Shown: in pieces, positions 23,096-33,232 of the stretch | Position numbering within the stretch: the first letter of the stretch is position 1 | Layout of the letters: every line of letters starts with the position of its first letter | DNA from: Dryococelus australis | Lineage: Eukaryota > Arthropoda > Insecta > Phasmatodea > Phasmatidae | Length of the DNA stretch: 64,000 nt | Assembly (NCBI GenBank): GCA_029891345.1 | Contig: CM056997.1 | Span: 218,506,712-218,570,711 of the forward strand | Reading direction: 5' to 3' | Position numbers and translations under genes: made by a program | Notes under the pieces: model-generated | What the model saw: only the letters and a program-made list of their open reading frames with translations | Databases searched by the model: none | What the model was told of the DNA's origin: nothing

Positions 23096-23202
23096 ATTTG
23101 AGTCAGTAGGTGACGAACCACAGTTGAAACTAGATGTTATGCAATATACAAGAACTTTAGACTGCAGAAAAAGAAATCATTAAAGAATTAGCTATCACTG
23201 AT

Positions 23203-23655
23203 ATGGAAGAACAAACAACTGTATTCAGCTTCAAATCACTGTTTGACTGGAAATATCTAACTCCTCAGTACAAGAAAACAAATATATGGTTTACTAAGCA
23301 TCACCATTATTTAACCTGGGAAAGTGGATATATAGAGTATGAGAATATTGAAGCTATTTGCAAACATTACCTAAATAATTGTGAAATATATGTAGGTGGA
23401 GTTGAGCAAAAACATGTTTCCAAAACTGTATATAACGGGAAAGTAATAAATATTCAAAAAGAATATAATCGCCCTTCATTGAAACAATTACTTAAAACAT
23501 TTAGATCTAATTCAATGTTTTTCTCTGCAGAGGAAAAGTCAAAATTAATTTTTAGTTGGGCAATGAGGAGTGACTGGGGGTTAACATACTCTGATGATTA
23601 TCCTCCCGAAACACCTGTGGATATTAGTTGGGTCATATGTCATTATTTAGCATGA
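23203..23655 (+). CDS. Accessory ORF downstream of the capsid gene, function unknown
   Basis: An intact 150-codon ORF opens at an ATG. Notable text: SLFDWKYLTPQYKKTNIWFT, HHHYLTWESGYIEYENIEAI, CEIYVGGVEQKHV, and a Trp-rich C-terminus (FSWAMRSDWGL, DISWVICHYLA). The pattern (ppYk.tN.Wlt...h.l.W.sG.i.Y..le, then a strand with iyV.G.ek) resembles a small protein family scattered through insect genomes and some insect DNA viruses, with no known activity. The preceding 40 bases also read in frame as acidic/hydrophobic text (EIIKELAITD). It is one of the few provirus genes without an internal stop. Confidence 0.5.
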   Translation: MEEQTTVFSFKSLFDWKYLTPQYKKTNIWFTKHHHYLTWESGYIEYENIEAICKHYLNNCEIYVGGVEQKHVSKTVYNGKVINIQKEYNRPSLKQLLKTFRSNSMFFSAEEKSKLIFSWAMRSDWGLTYSDDYPPETPVDISWVICHYLA

Positions 23656-23659
23656 TTGT

Positions 23660-25590
23660 AATTTACTACAAAATTATTTGCTTATATGGCATCCACTAGT
23701 TGAAAAAATGAATTAACAAGATAATGAAATCACCTGTTCTTGTTTACAGAAATCAAAATGGAAATTGAATATCACCAAGTTTTTAACAAGTTGAAGCTAA
23801 CCATTTCGACCTTGTTCTGGGAAGAAATAATTATGGGTCATCCTGTGTTTGTGAGTTAAAATTATTGAAACAATTGTTTAATATGTATACACTTTTATGA
23901 ACATAGTATGCTGCTTCAGTGATAAAATGTTGTACATAAGTTTTTGATTGTCCTGTATTTGTATATATTTTGTAAATAAATTTTTTGTTAAATGGATCCA
24001 GTTCTTAAAAATTTATTTACCCTATTCCTTATTAAAAATAATATAGTTTTAATAAAAATAATATTTTCTCCCCAGACACTTCTGAGAGAATAGTTCTGGA
24101 AGCGAGCACTCTAACTGATTTTTCCATAACTAATAATATACAATTCCAGATAAAGTCTGGTTCTTATCAACTGGGTTCGACTCCTGCTTAGATCATTTCT
24201 GAATGTAATCTTACTTCTTACTTTCAGTGATTGTAATCCATAGCTTCTGGGTTCGAGTCTCGAGTTAGGTACGAATGTAATCTAGTTTCCCTTCTAAGGG
24301 TTCAAACGTAGTAGACGATATGTAATAGACTTTATATCTATACATTACATTACGATATGTATTACTATAACATTCTTTCAGGGAATAATGTACATAATAC
24401 ATCAAAAAAGGCAGATATGTTCAATTTTATAGATATTTAAACTTAAATCAATCACATGGAATATTCCCGAATAAAAGTTATTAACTTTCTAATTTACTCT
24501 CATTTCGAAATTTTAGAAGTACAGAGTTTGCCCATGTCTCAAAGAACTGCTACGTTAAGAGATCTGAGGTCTTAGCAGTCTGATTGTTCCTCCAACATTT
24601 GCCCCAATCAACCAACTACAGAAACTATGATTTCAGTGGTTGGCAGTCCTACAAACTGCTGTAGAAAGCATTCTTGTTATATTATAACTACGAAAAAACC
24701 ACTGGCGCCTAGCTTTTCACAAAGGAAGCGATCAAGGACATCCCTGTCCCTGGAGGGAGGGGGCATTTCATTCCAACAATTTTTCAACCATCCAGACTAC
24801 CAAGGTCAAAATGACTTCCCAGCTGTTTGAAATCTCTCAAGCAAAATTAGTTTAACATGTACTTAATAAAAAAAAATTATATTCACTTTGCAAACTCCAT
24901 TAAGCAGGAAAATATACAGAAATAAAAAAAATCACAAGAATGATATAAAAATGACCAAGTATTAATGAAAACCAGTTTTTACTCCCCCAGACTAATCAGT
25001 ATCAATAGAAAAAAATTTGATAGAACATCATACATATATATAATTTTAACCAAATTGGAATAATTTTCGGACACATTAACGAAATAAATATCTGTATATA
25101 TGTTTAACATTAATATAATTCTCAATATACAAATTAAGAAAAACTGGAACATATTTACTAAAATTGAATCATTTTCATATCTCTTGATTTAGATAAGATA
25201 TATTGCGAATAGGAAAAACAAATTCCTTTGAAAGATTAAAGTAATCTTAGATAAGGGAGTACAGCAGGGTTTTTTATGGATAATATTACTTTCATTTATA
25301 TAAATTAAATATAATTTTATTAAATACATTGATCTCTCCTACATTGCTAATCGGTTTTAAATACACTTTATTTATTTGTTATGATTCAGAAGTTATTTTA
25401 CTGATAAATAGATGTCAATCATTTCTCAGAGCAAGAAACTTAGCAGCGTGGTTTAACTCCGAGGTTGGGGTGCTGGTTTGAAGATATTTGAAAGTCGGCG
25501 GTGCGGGAAAAGATGGGAACGGGTGTTTGAATTTCTGACTTCTGGTTGGAGGGGAGAAATCATGCTTCTCGAAGGTTTGGCCTGGGAATT
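23660..25590. other. AT-rich stretch; two tRNA B-box-like sites
   Basis: No recognised gene. At 24171-24184 and 24247-24260, text matching a pol III B box (gggttcgactcc and gggttcgagtct) is duplicated at about 76-base spacing, each followed by gaatgtaatct. No A box or cloverleaf can be drawn, so these are probably decayed SINE-type tandem pieces. Confidence 0.35.
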
Positions 25591-25599
25591 TGAAATTTT

Positions 25600-25655
25600 T
25601 ATAAATAGGGCTACACACTCTAGGCACCTTCCACTTTTTCCGGTGGTTTGTCAGT
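25600..25655 (+). promoter_or_regulatory. Core promoter-like site for the decayed gene at 25710
   Basis: A strong TATA box (TATAAATA, 25600-25607) lies in locally GC-richer sequence. A TCAGT initiator-like pentamer occurs at 25651-25655 and an ATG at 25710. TATA-to-initiator spacing (about 50 bases) is longer than ideal, so a start nearer 25630 is also possible. Confidence 0.45.
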
Positions 25656-25709
25656 GGGGTTCGTTTTGTGATATCACGGTCGTATGAAGAGTTTTTTATT
25701 GGCTTATAT

Positions 25710-26720
25710 ATGCAAGATTATTACAAAGAGTTTGATGATTTTCATTGAGAGTATTTCAATAGACTAATCAATGATCCAGCTGATTTAGTAAGCGATTTCT
25801 TTACTACTTTAGAGGAAGAGGAATTTAGCTTCAAATAGCAACGAGTGATGGCATCATTATCACCATCTACAAGAGTGTACACAGTACCTTCAGTTACTGC
25901 ATCCATATCTTTCACGTTTACAGCACCATTAGCCACAGTGTAAATGTCCACAGTACCATCAGCTACATCGTCCACATATTCCAAGTTTGCAGCATCATCC
26001 GCCACATTGTCAATATCTAAGAAAGTGCCCAAGGCAGCATCAGCCTCTGCATCTACATCTTCCAAGTTTGCAGCATCATCCGCCACATTGCCAATATCTA
26101 AGAAAGTGCCCAAGGCAGCATCAGCCTCTGCATCTACATCTTCCAAGTTTGCATCATCATCCGCCACATTGCCAATATCTAAGAAAGTGCCCACAGCACC
26201 ATCAGCTACTGCGTTTACATATCTTCCAAGTTTCCAGCATAGTCCATCACGATACCAATGTCTAAGAGAGTATCGACAGCACCATCAGCTACTGTGTCCA
26301 CATCTTCCAAGTGTGTAGCACCGTCCACCACGGTGCTCCCAACTACAGACTTCAGAGATTTAAACTTAAGAAGAAGAAAACAGGTGAGCAACGACTGCCA
26401 ACACCCAATATTTGTTTCTATTGTAAACCGTTATTTTAAACGTCTCCCTCTTTAAACATCTCTCCGAAAGCTGTAATTACCAAAGATAATTAGTTGCAGG
26501 AATTAGACTAAATTTTAAATTTTAATCTTGTTGTACTACCTGCTCCAAGTCAGTCATATATTGAAATATTGTCTCCTGGAACACCGCGAGATAAATTAAT
26601 TTCTCCCCCTCAGCCTATGTTCAATCCGTTGCCGCAAGAAATAATTTACAGCCCAATCTCCTTCTTCTTAAGTCATTCACCTGTAGTTGTTATTCCAGGT
26701 AAGAAACGCAAATTATTGTA
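25710..26720 (+). pseudogene. Decayed repeat-bearing gene with candidate splice donors
   Basis: From the ATG at 25710 one frame runs about 170 codons with only three in-frame stops (TGA near 25746, TAG near 25837, TAA near 25941), each one C-to-T change from a sense codon. The N-terminal part is acidic (MQDYYKEFDDFH, EYFNRLINDPADLVSDFF, TTLEEEEFSF), like an activation or docking segment. It is followed by 27-residue Ser/Ala/Lys repeats (FAASSATLPISKKVPKAA). After a frameshift near 26226 the end is DFRDLNLRRRKQ, abutting CAG/GTGAGC at about 26382, a good 5' splice site. A second exon-like frame (26525-26700) reads YIEILSPGTPRDKLISPPQ and ends at CAG/GTAAGA near 26700. No family is recognised. 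A minus-strand acidic reading also exists but lacks the flanking support. Confidence 0.45.
25880..26330. repeat. 81-bp coding-type tandem repeat
   Basis: The core copies (tccaagtttgcagcatcatc and onward, 81 bases) start near 25979, 26060 and 26141. They are almost identical except for deletions and single changes. Weaker, shorter copies (gtaccatcagctac blocks) extend the pattern both ways. Period 81 is a multiple of three, so frames stay open on both strands. Confidence 0.9.
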
Positions 26721-29700
26721 TTGAAAATTAACATTCTCAGTGATGAATGATTCCGTCCACGGTATAGTTCCACAAATTTTTACATTATTAAAATATTGTA
26801 ATAGAGTGATAAATATTTACAGTTTAACGATAGAAAATATAAACTTCTAATGATGTAAAAAGAATATTCATTGATTTCTAACAACTGAAATAAATTTCAT
26901 TCAGTCTAACAATTTTTTTGTAATGATCAATCATTGGGTTTTAACAACTTTTTTTTTTTTCAAAGTTTAACTAAATTGATTTAAATGTTTGATAATTTAA
27001 AGACTAATCATCCAGTTTGATAAAAATATATCTCAGGTGTACTGATTTTAATAAAAATTCATTCAGTTTGTGCCGTAGCAAGGACCACAAAACATGAATA
27101 TTCAATTAAACACATACATCAGCTTAACATATATTTTAATAGTTTTTTCCATCTTACAATGTTCATGCCCATTATAATATCCATAAAGACAATGCACTTC
27201 CAAAAATTCAAAACGCTTAACAACGGCATTTGCAAACTATAAACCATTCAATGATTTCATGATATCAAGACTTGAATTCATCTTATGTTTATTCTCAGGT
27301 ACTTAATTTCATTAACATTTAACCAGCATAAACATTAAAAATACACAATATAATATCACTGTTAATGGATAAAATAAAATTAATTAAATGGTTAAACTTT
27401 TATATAAATTCTTGGGCACTGAACCTTATCAAAATTTTACAGTGAGTTACCATCTTAAAGTTAATTGCACTCATAAAGAAACTTTCAAAAACTAGGCTAT
27501 AATTTGCCTTATTAAGTAATATCTTTGCTTGGCCAGCCGCAATTCATTACAATTCATAGACAAAAGTGTGAATACTAAACCAATGTTTTCAAAAACAAAC
27601 TCTAGGCAACAGTAATAATATTACGCACTCTGAATCAATCATAGTTTAGGCCATGTCTACAATTACCCAACTAATAAAACTTACAATACAAAGTGCTCCA
27701 GCGCATAAAACTAGCATTCGAATTGATGCACAATATCCTGCGCATCACCAGTGCTAATATACCATTTGATAAATAATCATATGCATGTGTGCGAGTATAT
27801 TTTGAAAGGTGCACACATGTGCGTAAACTATCTTCCCACTAAACACAGGGATTCAAACCATGCCGTAAAATTCAACATTCCAAGGCCCACAATACCATAG
27901 AGTTCTTATTCACATTGACCGGCTACGCATCACTTCAACAAAAAATATAGTTGCGGCCTTCTGAATCAATAATTTGTGACATGTCACTTGGTGACTTATC
28001 ATCTTACAAATATTTTATTCAGCATTCATTTAACATGGGATTAGAATTCCAATGACATTTAGCACTTTAAAGATCTCACATAAGTGCTGAGACATTGCTG
28101 AACCCAGGTGGTATTGAATTTTTTTCAACCCTGTGGGGAATGAGGGCGACACAGCAGTGTCAGTGTACGAAGCAAATTGTGTAGTGGCAGCACCAGAAAA
28201 GTATACTGTCGGATTCAAAATTAAACTGGAATGCACGGTCTCTGGCTGGCGAAATTTAATTACTGAACTCTCTATCATGACTGTAATATATAACGTCCAA
28301 AAGGTGTTAACAATGCACGACTCCAAACAGTCACACTGAAAATGCCAGGTTCGTGGAGCTGGGCGACATCTAGTGTCCTTTCATAGCCAGCTCTGATTAA
28401 AACTGGAGTTTCTCCGGTAATAAATGCTACACCAAGCAAGAGTATAAACTATGTTAAAACAAAGAAACAGCAAAGCATAAAACTTAAACACACCAGCCGC
28501 AAACTAAACACATGTCTAAGAACTAACCAGCAAAATTACCGAGCATTTCCTTGGACATTTACTGAAAGCCCGCAAAATTGATAATGCAAGCAAGCTTGAA
28601 GTAAGTACTCACTGACCATGTTTATCATGCGCAAGCCACAGAAGGCACATCATGAACCCGGGCATCAATTTAAAAGGTATCACCATGCCAAAAATTACAG
28701 CTTGGCTGAGGGCTCGAAAACTCTATCCACCACACTGGCAGATTAATCGCTGCAATTCGCCATCAACTGCAGCTGCCAACCCTATGCCATCGTTCCCCAG
28801 GTTGATCATCAAGAGTAGACTGGTTGTTGAAGGCACCATATTAGAAGTATCCGAAATGGTCAGCTAACTATCTCTCCCATCCTTGAGAGGACCTTGGTCC
28901 ACTCCGGCTATTCAACTTAAAGTTGGAGCAGGACACAATGGTTTGCTGCCCAACTTTTGTGACATCCCAGGGGAATATATTTTTATAAGTGAATTCCCTC
29001 ATACCTTCACAGAGGTACATAGCAAAAACCTCTGTCCCTTCTTGCCTACAATCTACATCTATGCCGAACACAGTCCAGCAAGATTTTTTAACATTTCATT
29101 TTACATACAAACACACCAATTACAAGAGTTTCTGTTCAAAATACAACACGATGATGTCTGGAGAAGAAGATAAACAGAATAATTTAAACTAGTTTCAAAT
29201 AAAATTCAAGTCAAATAATGCAATAACACCAATATATTTTCCCATTAGGAAAAAAGCATGGATAATGTTGAAATCTATATTCTCAAACTTCGAAAAACAT
29301 GATTTCTGCGTGTACTCATAGTGTTTCATTACACTTACTTTGGTGACTGTTAAAACATTAAATAAATTCAAATATTTACTCTTTATGTTACATGAAATAC
29401 ATTTCTTGCTGTTGGAACATTTTTAGTTAGACGTAAAGAAAGGGAACACATTGGTTTGTATACTCGCCTCCCCGGGAGGGTCGCAGCATAAAAATAATTT
29501 TTTTCACAATGTGTGGATTTTGTGTTAGACATTGCCATTGATATAAGGGTTTTTATCAGAGAGATCTCTCTTTCTCTCATTTCCCCATGTCTCACATGCG
29601 TGCGACTCTGTGCTTCTCGCTTCACCCTCATTGGCTCTCAAGATATTGATTTTAAGAGCTGTCTAAATCTCTCCCAATATATTCTTTTTCTCTTCTTTAT

Positions 29701-30190
29701 GTTGAATTGATAATAAAAAATTTCTTAATGTGTGAACACTTGTAGAAAACATTTCTTAACAAGTGAATAAAATATTTCTTGTTTTAATACTTGTAAAAAT
29801 TGTTATGTTTAAACAAGTAAATAAAATAAGTCTTTTGTGATTTTACAAATTGTAATTTGATTGATTCAAATATATATTTTGTGTTATTGGAATGTTAAAG
29901 CTAGGAATTATATTGCGACCTTTATTTAAGGGACGTGTAATTTTTTTTTTCACTATTCGTATTGTCAACCTGTTGTGTAAGCTCTAAGGGACAGGGAGTG
30001 GGGCAAAATCTCTCAGGGCAAGAATTAAGAGGGCTGTGATTCAAAGCAGGGAAACCAACATTTAAAAATTGCATTCTTTATACTATAGTGAGAAGAGCAC
30101 GTTTTCTTGAAACTTGTGCTGTGGGGACACCAACACACGAAAAAAATACAGAAAAGCATTCCCGAAGCTGAGTCTGGGATCCGTAAAACT
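26720..30190. other. Long stretch without a recognised gene
   Basis: AT-rich sequence with stops in all frames. If the 13-32 kb element is a Maverick, its DNA polymerase gene would be expected near here on the plus strand, but no polymerase motif was seen in any frame. Short open frames at 28133-28339 and 28883-29173 have no recognisable content. Confidence 0.4.
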
Positions 30191-30199
30191 GGTTTTTGC

Positions 30200-32388
30200 G
30201 AGCTCCAGGCTCGTTCAATATCGCAGGTCTCAGAAAAAGTCGCCTTCGAGAGTGGAGGTGGTAGCTGGCATGCCCCCTCTGGACACATCTTGGAGTGGAG
30301 AGGGTAGTTGGCATTGAGGAGTCGGAGCAGCTCTGAATACGAGGGTGGGAGGTGCAGGGGTGTTTGGACAGGGTCACGTACCTCTGGAATCTGGACGGCT
30401 CTGAGGGGTAGGGTGGGAGGGGATAGCTGGCATTCTGAACTCGGGACAGTTATGGGAGGTTAGGGGTGCCTACAAGCAAGTGGAACCCAATGTGCACACA
30501 AGTAGGCAGATGATGCCATATTGAGTCAGTTGCGACAATTGACATTCGGAAGCAGTCTAGGTGACGGACCTCCAGGACCTCGCTGAGGAGGGGAGGTAGG
30601 GATACTTGGGCAGGGTAAAGTACCTCTGGACTCGGACAAGCTCTGAAAGGAGGGGGGAGGGGGTGGCAGGCAGGGTTTATCCAATGTGCACACAACTAAT
30701 CAGATGATGCCATCTTGCCTTGGTGGCGAAAACATTTGACGATCGCGGCCAGTTCGGGACAGTGTGCACTGGCGAGGTGCAGGGAGGGGTTGCAGAGAGT
30801 GAAGTGACCTCAGCTATCCCACTCGGCACCATCTTCAGTCGCTAATGTATGCTTGGAGAAGACGGACGTGCTACTTGTCAGCTCCTTCATAAACACCGCA
30901 CCTCTACACACTTAGCAGCCGACGAGGCCACCCTCAAGGGTTACCACAGCTACGGACCATCTATAGTGATAGCTGCGATTTACATAATATTTTATCGGAA
31001 AATAATAAATTTTTTTGTATTATGACCAGATCGATATACTGCGTTCTCTATAAGATTTTCAATTTCTGTGTTTGGTAGACAAAAATACTGTTTGTGTTAA
31101 CGAATCTTGTTTTTTTATACCAAGTGTTGCGAATTTCACAGATTTAATGGAAATTTGTATTATTTCTCTATACAGTGTTACACAATTATGTATTGCAGGC
31201 TTAAGTACTTCTTCATGTCATCCAAGTGTCCCTACGATTCGGTAGAAATAATTTGTTTTAAATGTGAAATATGATGAAAATAGTGAAACTTTAGATAAAA
31301 TTATCGTTTTGTTGTCTGTTGTAGGACGAATGCAGAGTTTTTCTCGTAAATTTCAACTCATTTGTTTATTGACTTCACTACATGTTTATAATCAGGCTCT
31401 CCACATGCACAGCTTATAAGACGACACAATTGCTACTCTGGACTTCACATCAAAAGGATGTGTTTTAAAAAATACTCAAGGTATGTGCGAGAGGCATTAC
31501 GTAGTGTACGTGTATTTCTATTACGACATTGCATTGGTTTTAAATTGTATTCACAGGCTAAATTGTGTAAAATTGTTATTTATTCGTACTGGCTAGCTGG
31601 ATTCCGTTTACTGAGTTTGCACTTTTCTTTGTCAGATGTTATTCACGTACTTAAAATTCTCTCTCATGTAAATTATATTTCTAAGCTCGAGACTCATGTT
31701 AAGTTTAAGACTCACGTAATTCCACTTATTATTATTCACGTAGTAGTTTTAAGATTTCCTATTCGATGTGTGTAATTTATTCATATGTAGAACACTCTGA
31801 AATTCTCTAACGTTTAATTGCATTCCGAAAATCGCATCTTTCAAAGTCGAATATCTATCAACTCTATCCACCCAAAAAACATAACATTTACAATTAGGCC
31901 ACACTTAAAAATCGTTTAAACGCTCTGAATTTCTCTCGTGTGTTAAACATATTCGTAAAAATCGCCTATCTACCACCAACATCCCTACAAACACCACAAC
32001 ATTTGAAAAATTATCAAACATGTCCCTTAACCCACTCTTACACTAAACTCTACACCTATATAAGACATCGCATACCGCCATTCTGGTCAGTCGCCTCCAG
32101 CACACCACACCGTCAACATAATCGGACAGAGCTCCTGATACCCAAGAAAAAAAAAGAAAATAATTTTTACCCATACACAAAAAAAATTGATCGGATTGAG
32201 GAATTTTTAATTAGATTAACACTGGAATAAGAATTTTGATCGGAATAGAATCGGATACAAATTTAACCCTTTATATGATTAACCCTTTCAATATTTGATT
32301 AACACTATCAATTAATTTTATTTATCCTTTGATATAATTTGAACCCTTTCTATAAATCAAAAGTGAAATAGAACCTGTGCATCCCTAC
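30200..32388 (-). repeat. Long dispersed repeat, copy B (inverted partner of copy A)
   Basis: On the minus strand it begins gtagggatgcacaggttcta and runs through the same ordered landmarks as copy A. These include the gggtatcaggagctctgtcc block, the TATATAGGTGTAGAG box, the cttttgatgtgaag-like block, and the caagatggcatcatctgatt block with gtgtgcacat near 30690. Within 30.2-30.65 kb shorter GC-rich pieces (ccagaggtac...ccctg) are themselves repeated. The terminus resembles hAT-type ends (TAGGGATGCA), so a non-Maverick origin is possible. Confidence 0.8.
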
Positions 32389-32539
32389 TACTAATGGAAA
32401 CTACAAAAGGAAGTCTTCCCGGCATCCCTGGCTTCTAGTTGCAAAGTCATTTAATGTACCACAGGTGACTTCACAGGGGCGCGAAAATTAAAATAAATTA
32501 TTCAATGGTGTTAGCAAGGGTTAGGCCGTTTTCATTCCA

Positions 32540-32945
32540 CATTTCACACAGCTCAAAACCGTGAGCTTGTGAATCACTTGAAACTTTTTGAATCCCGTTT
32601 ATTTGGACTTACATGCACAGAAGTAAGACAATTTGTTTATCAGCTAGCAGAAAGAAATGCCATAGCTCACCGTTTTAACCCATAAAAAAGATGGCTGGTT
32701 GGGATTGGATACAATGATTTAAGGAGCATAATCCAGACACATCTTTAAGAAAGCTAGAAACAACATCTGCAGCATGGGCGATGGTTTTCAACCTACAGAA
32801 AGTCACAAAATCTTTCTAAACATATCAAGAGACTAAACACAGCCCCAACATAACTGTCAGTAGAATTTACAATGTTGTTGAATCTAGCTTGTCTACAGTT
32901 AAAAAAATCCAAAAGGTTTTCGCTACTACAGATAAAATACAAGCG
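32540..32945 (+). pseudogene. Pogo/Tigger-like transposase fragment
   Basis: The frame reads LTCTEVRQFVYQLAERNAIA and HRFNP, then after a stop KKMAGWDWIQ, then HNPDTSLRKLETTSAAWAM, then after a stop SRIYNVVESSLSTVKKIQ. This is the order of the CENP-B-type DNA-binding domain followed by the first catalytic strand of pogo/Tigger transposases. The catalytic Asp expected after YNV is Val. The fragment ends in the AT microsatellite at 32977, so the rest of the catalytic core is missing. It is distinct from the Tigger copy at 33.2-35.4 kb. Confidence 0.75.
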
Positions 32946-32973
32946 AGGGGTGGGTGTGTGTGTGCATACATAC

Positions 32974-32976
<3 letters not shown>

Positions 32977-33042
<66 letters not shown>
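32977..33042. repeat. (AT)n microsatellite
   Basis: Pure AT dinucleotide run of about 66 bases, preceded by a short GT/CATA tract. It gives Tyr-Ile repeat ORFs on both strands that are artefacts. Confidence 0.98.
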
Positions 33043-33044
<2 letters not shown>

Positions 33045-33232
33045 GTGCGCGAGTGGCACTCAAGATACTCGTCGCTCGCCAAGAGCGGGAACTTAGGGTG
33101 AGTACATGAAGAGGCTGCGCTTCGGCTGTAAGATAAGTATTGGTTTATACAAAATAATGTATCTGCGTACTCAGATTATTTTCCCCGAGACTACCTTCTC
33201 AACGCCACCTTTAACATACCGAGATCCATCTA

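Larger units (their letters stand above)
13045..32388. mobile_element. Candidate 19-kb Maverick/Polinton-like provirus bounded by long inverted repeats
   Basis: Repeat A (13045 to about 15140) and repeat B (about 30200 to 32388) are related copies in opposite orientation, with matching termini facing outward. Between them lie integrase, fibre-like, ATPase, PLA2-like, protease and two capsid-type genes, in the divergent layout seen in Maverick/Polinton and adintovirus elements. Such elements are typically about 15-25 kb with terminal inverted repeats, so size and layout fit. Against it, the family B DNA polymerase is absent, the two termini are not identical to the last base, no target duplication is clear, and A and B could be two independent insertions. 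The gene set itself is secure; the 13-32 kb limits are inference. Confidence 0.5.

Noticed and set aside
16640-24000. Short AT-rich inverted match (acaatttacaaatattg / tttgtatatattttgtaaat) as Maverick termini
   Set aside because: Similarity is explained by AT-richness and poly-A-signal-like text; too weak to call terminal repeats.
25742-26194. Minus-strand acidic repeat protein
   Set aside because: Not dismissed outright, but the plus strand has a TATA box, ATG, acidic non-repeat head and splice donors in line, so the minus frame was not called as the gene.
32793-33101. Tyr-Ile repeat ORFs
   Set aside because: Translations of the AT microsatellite.
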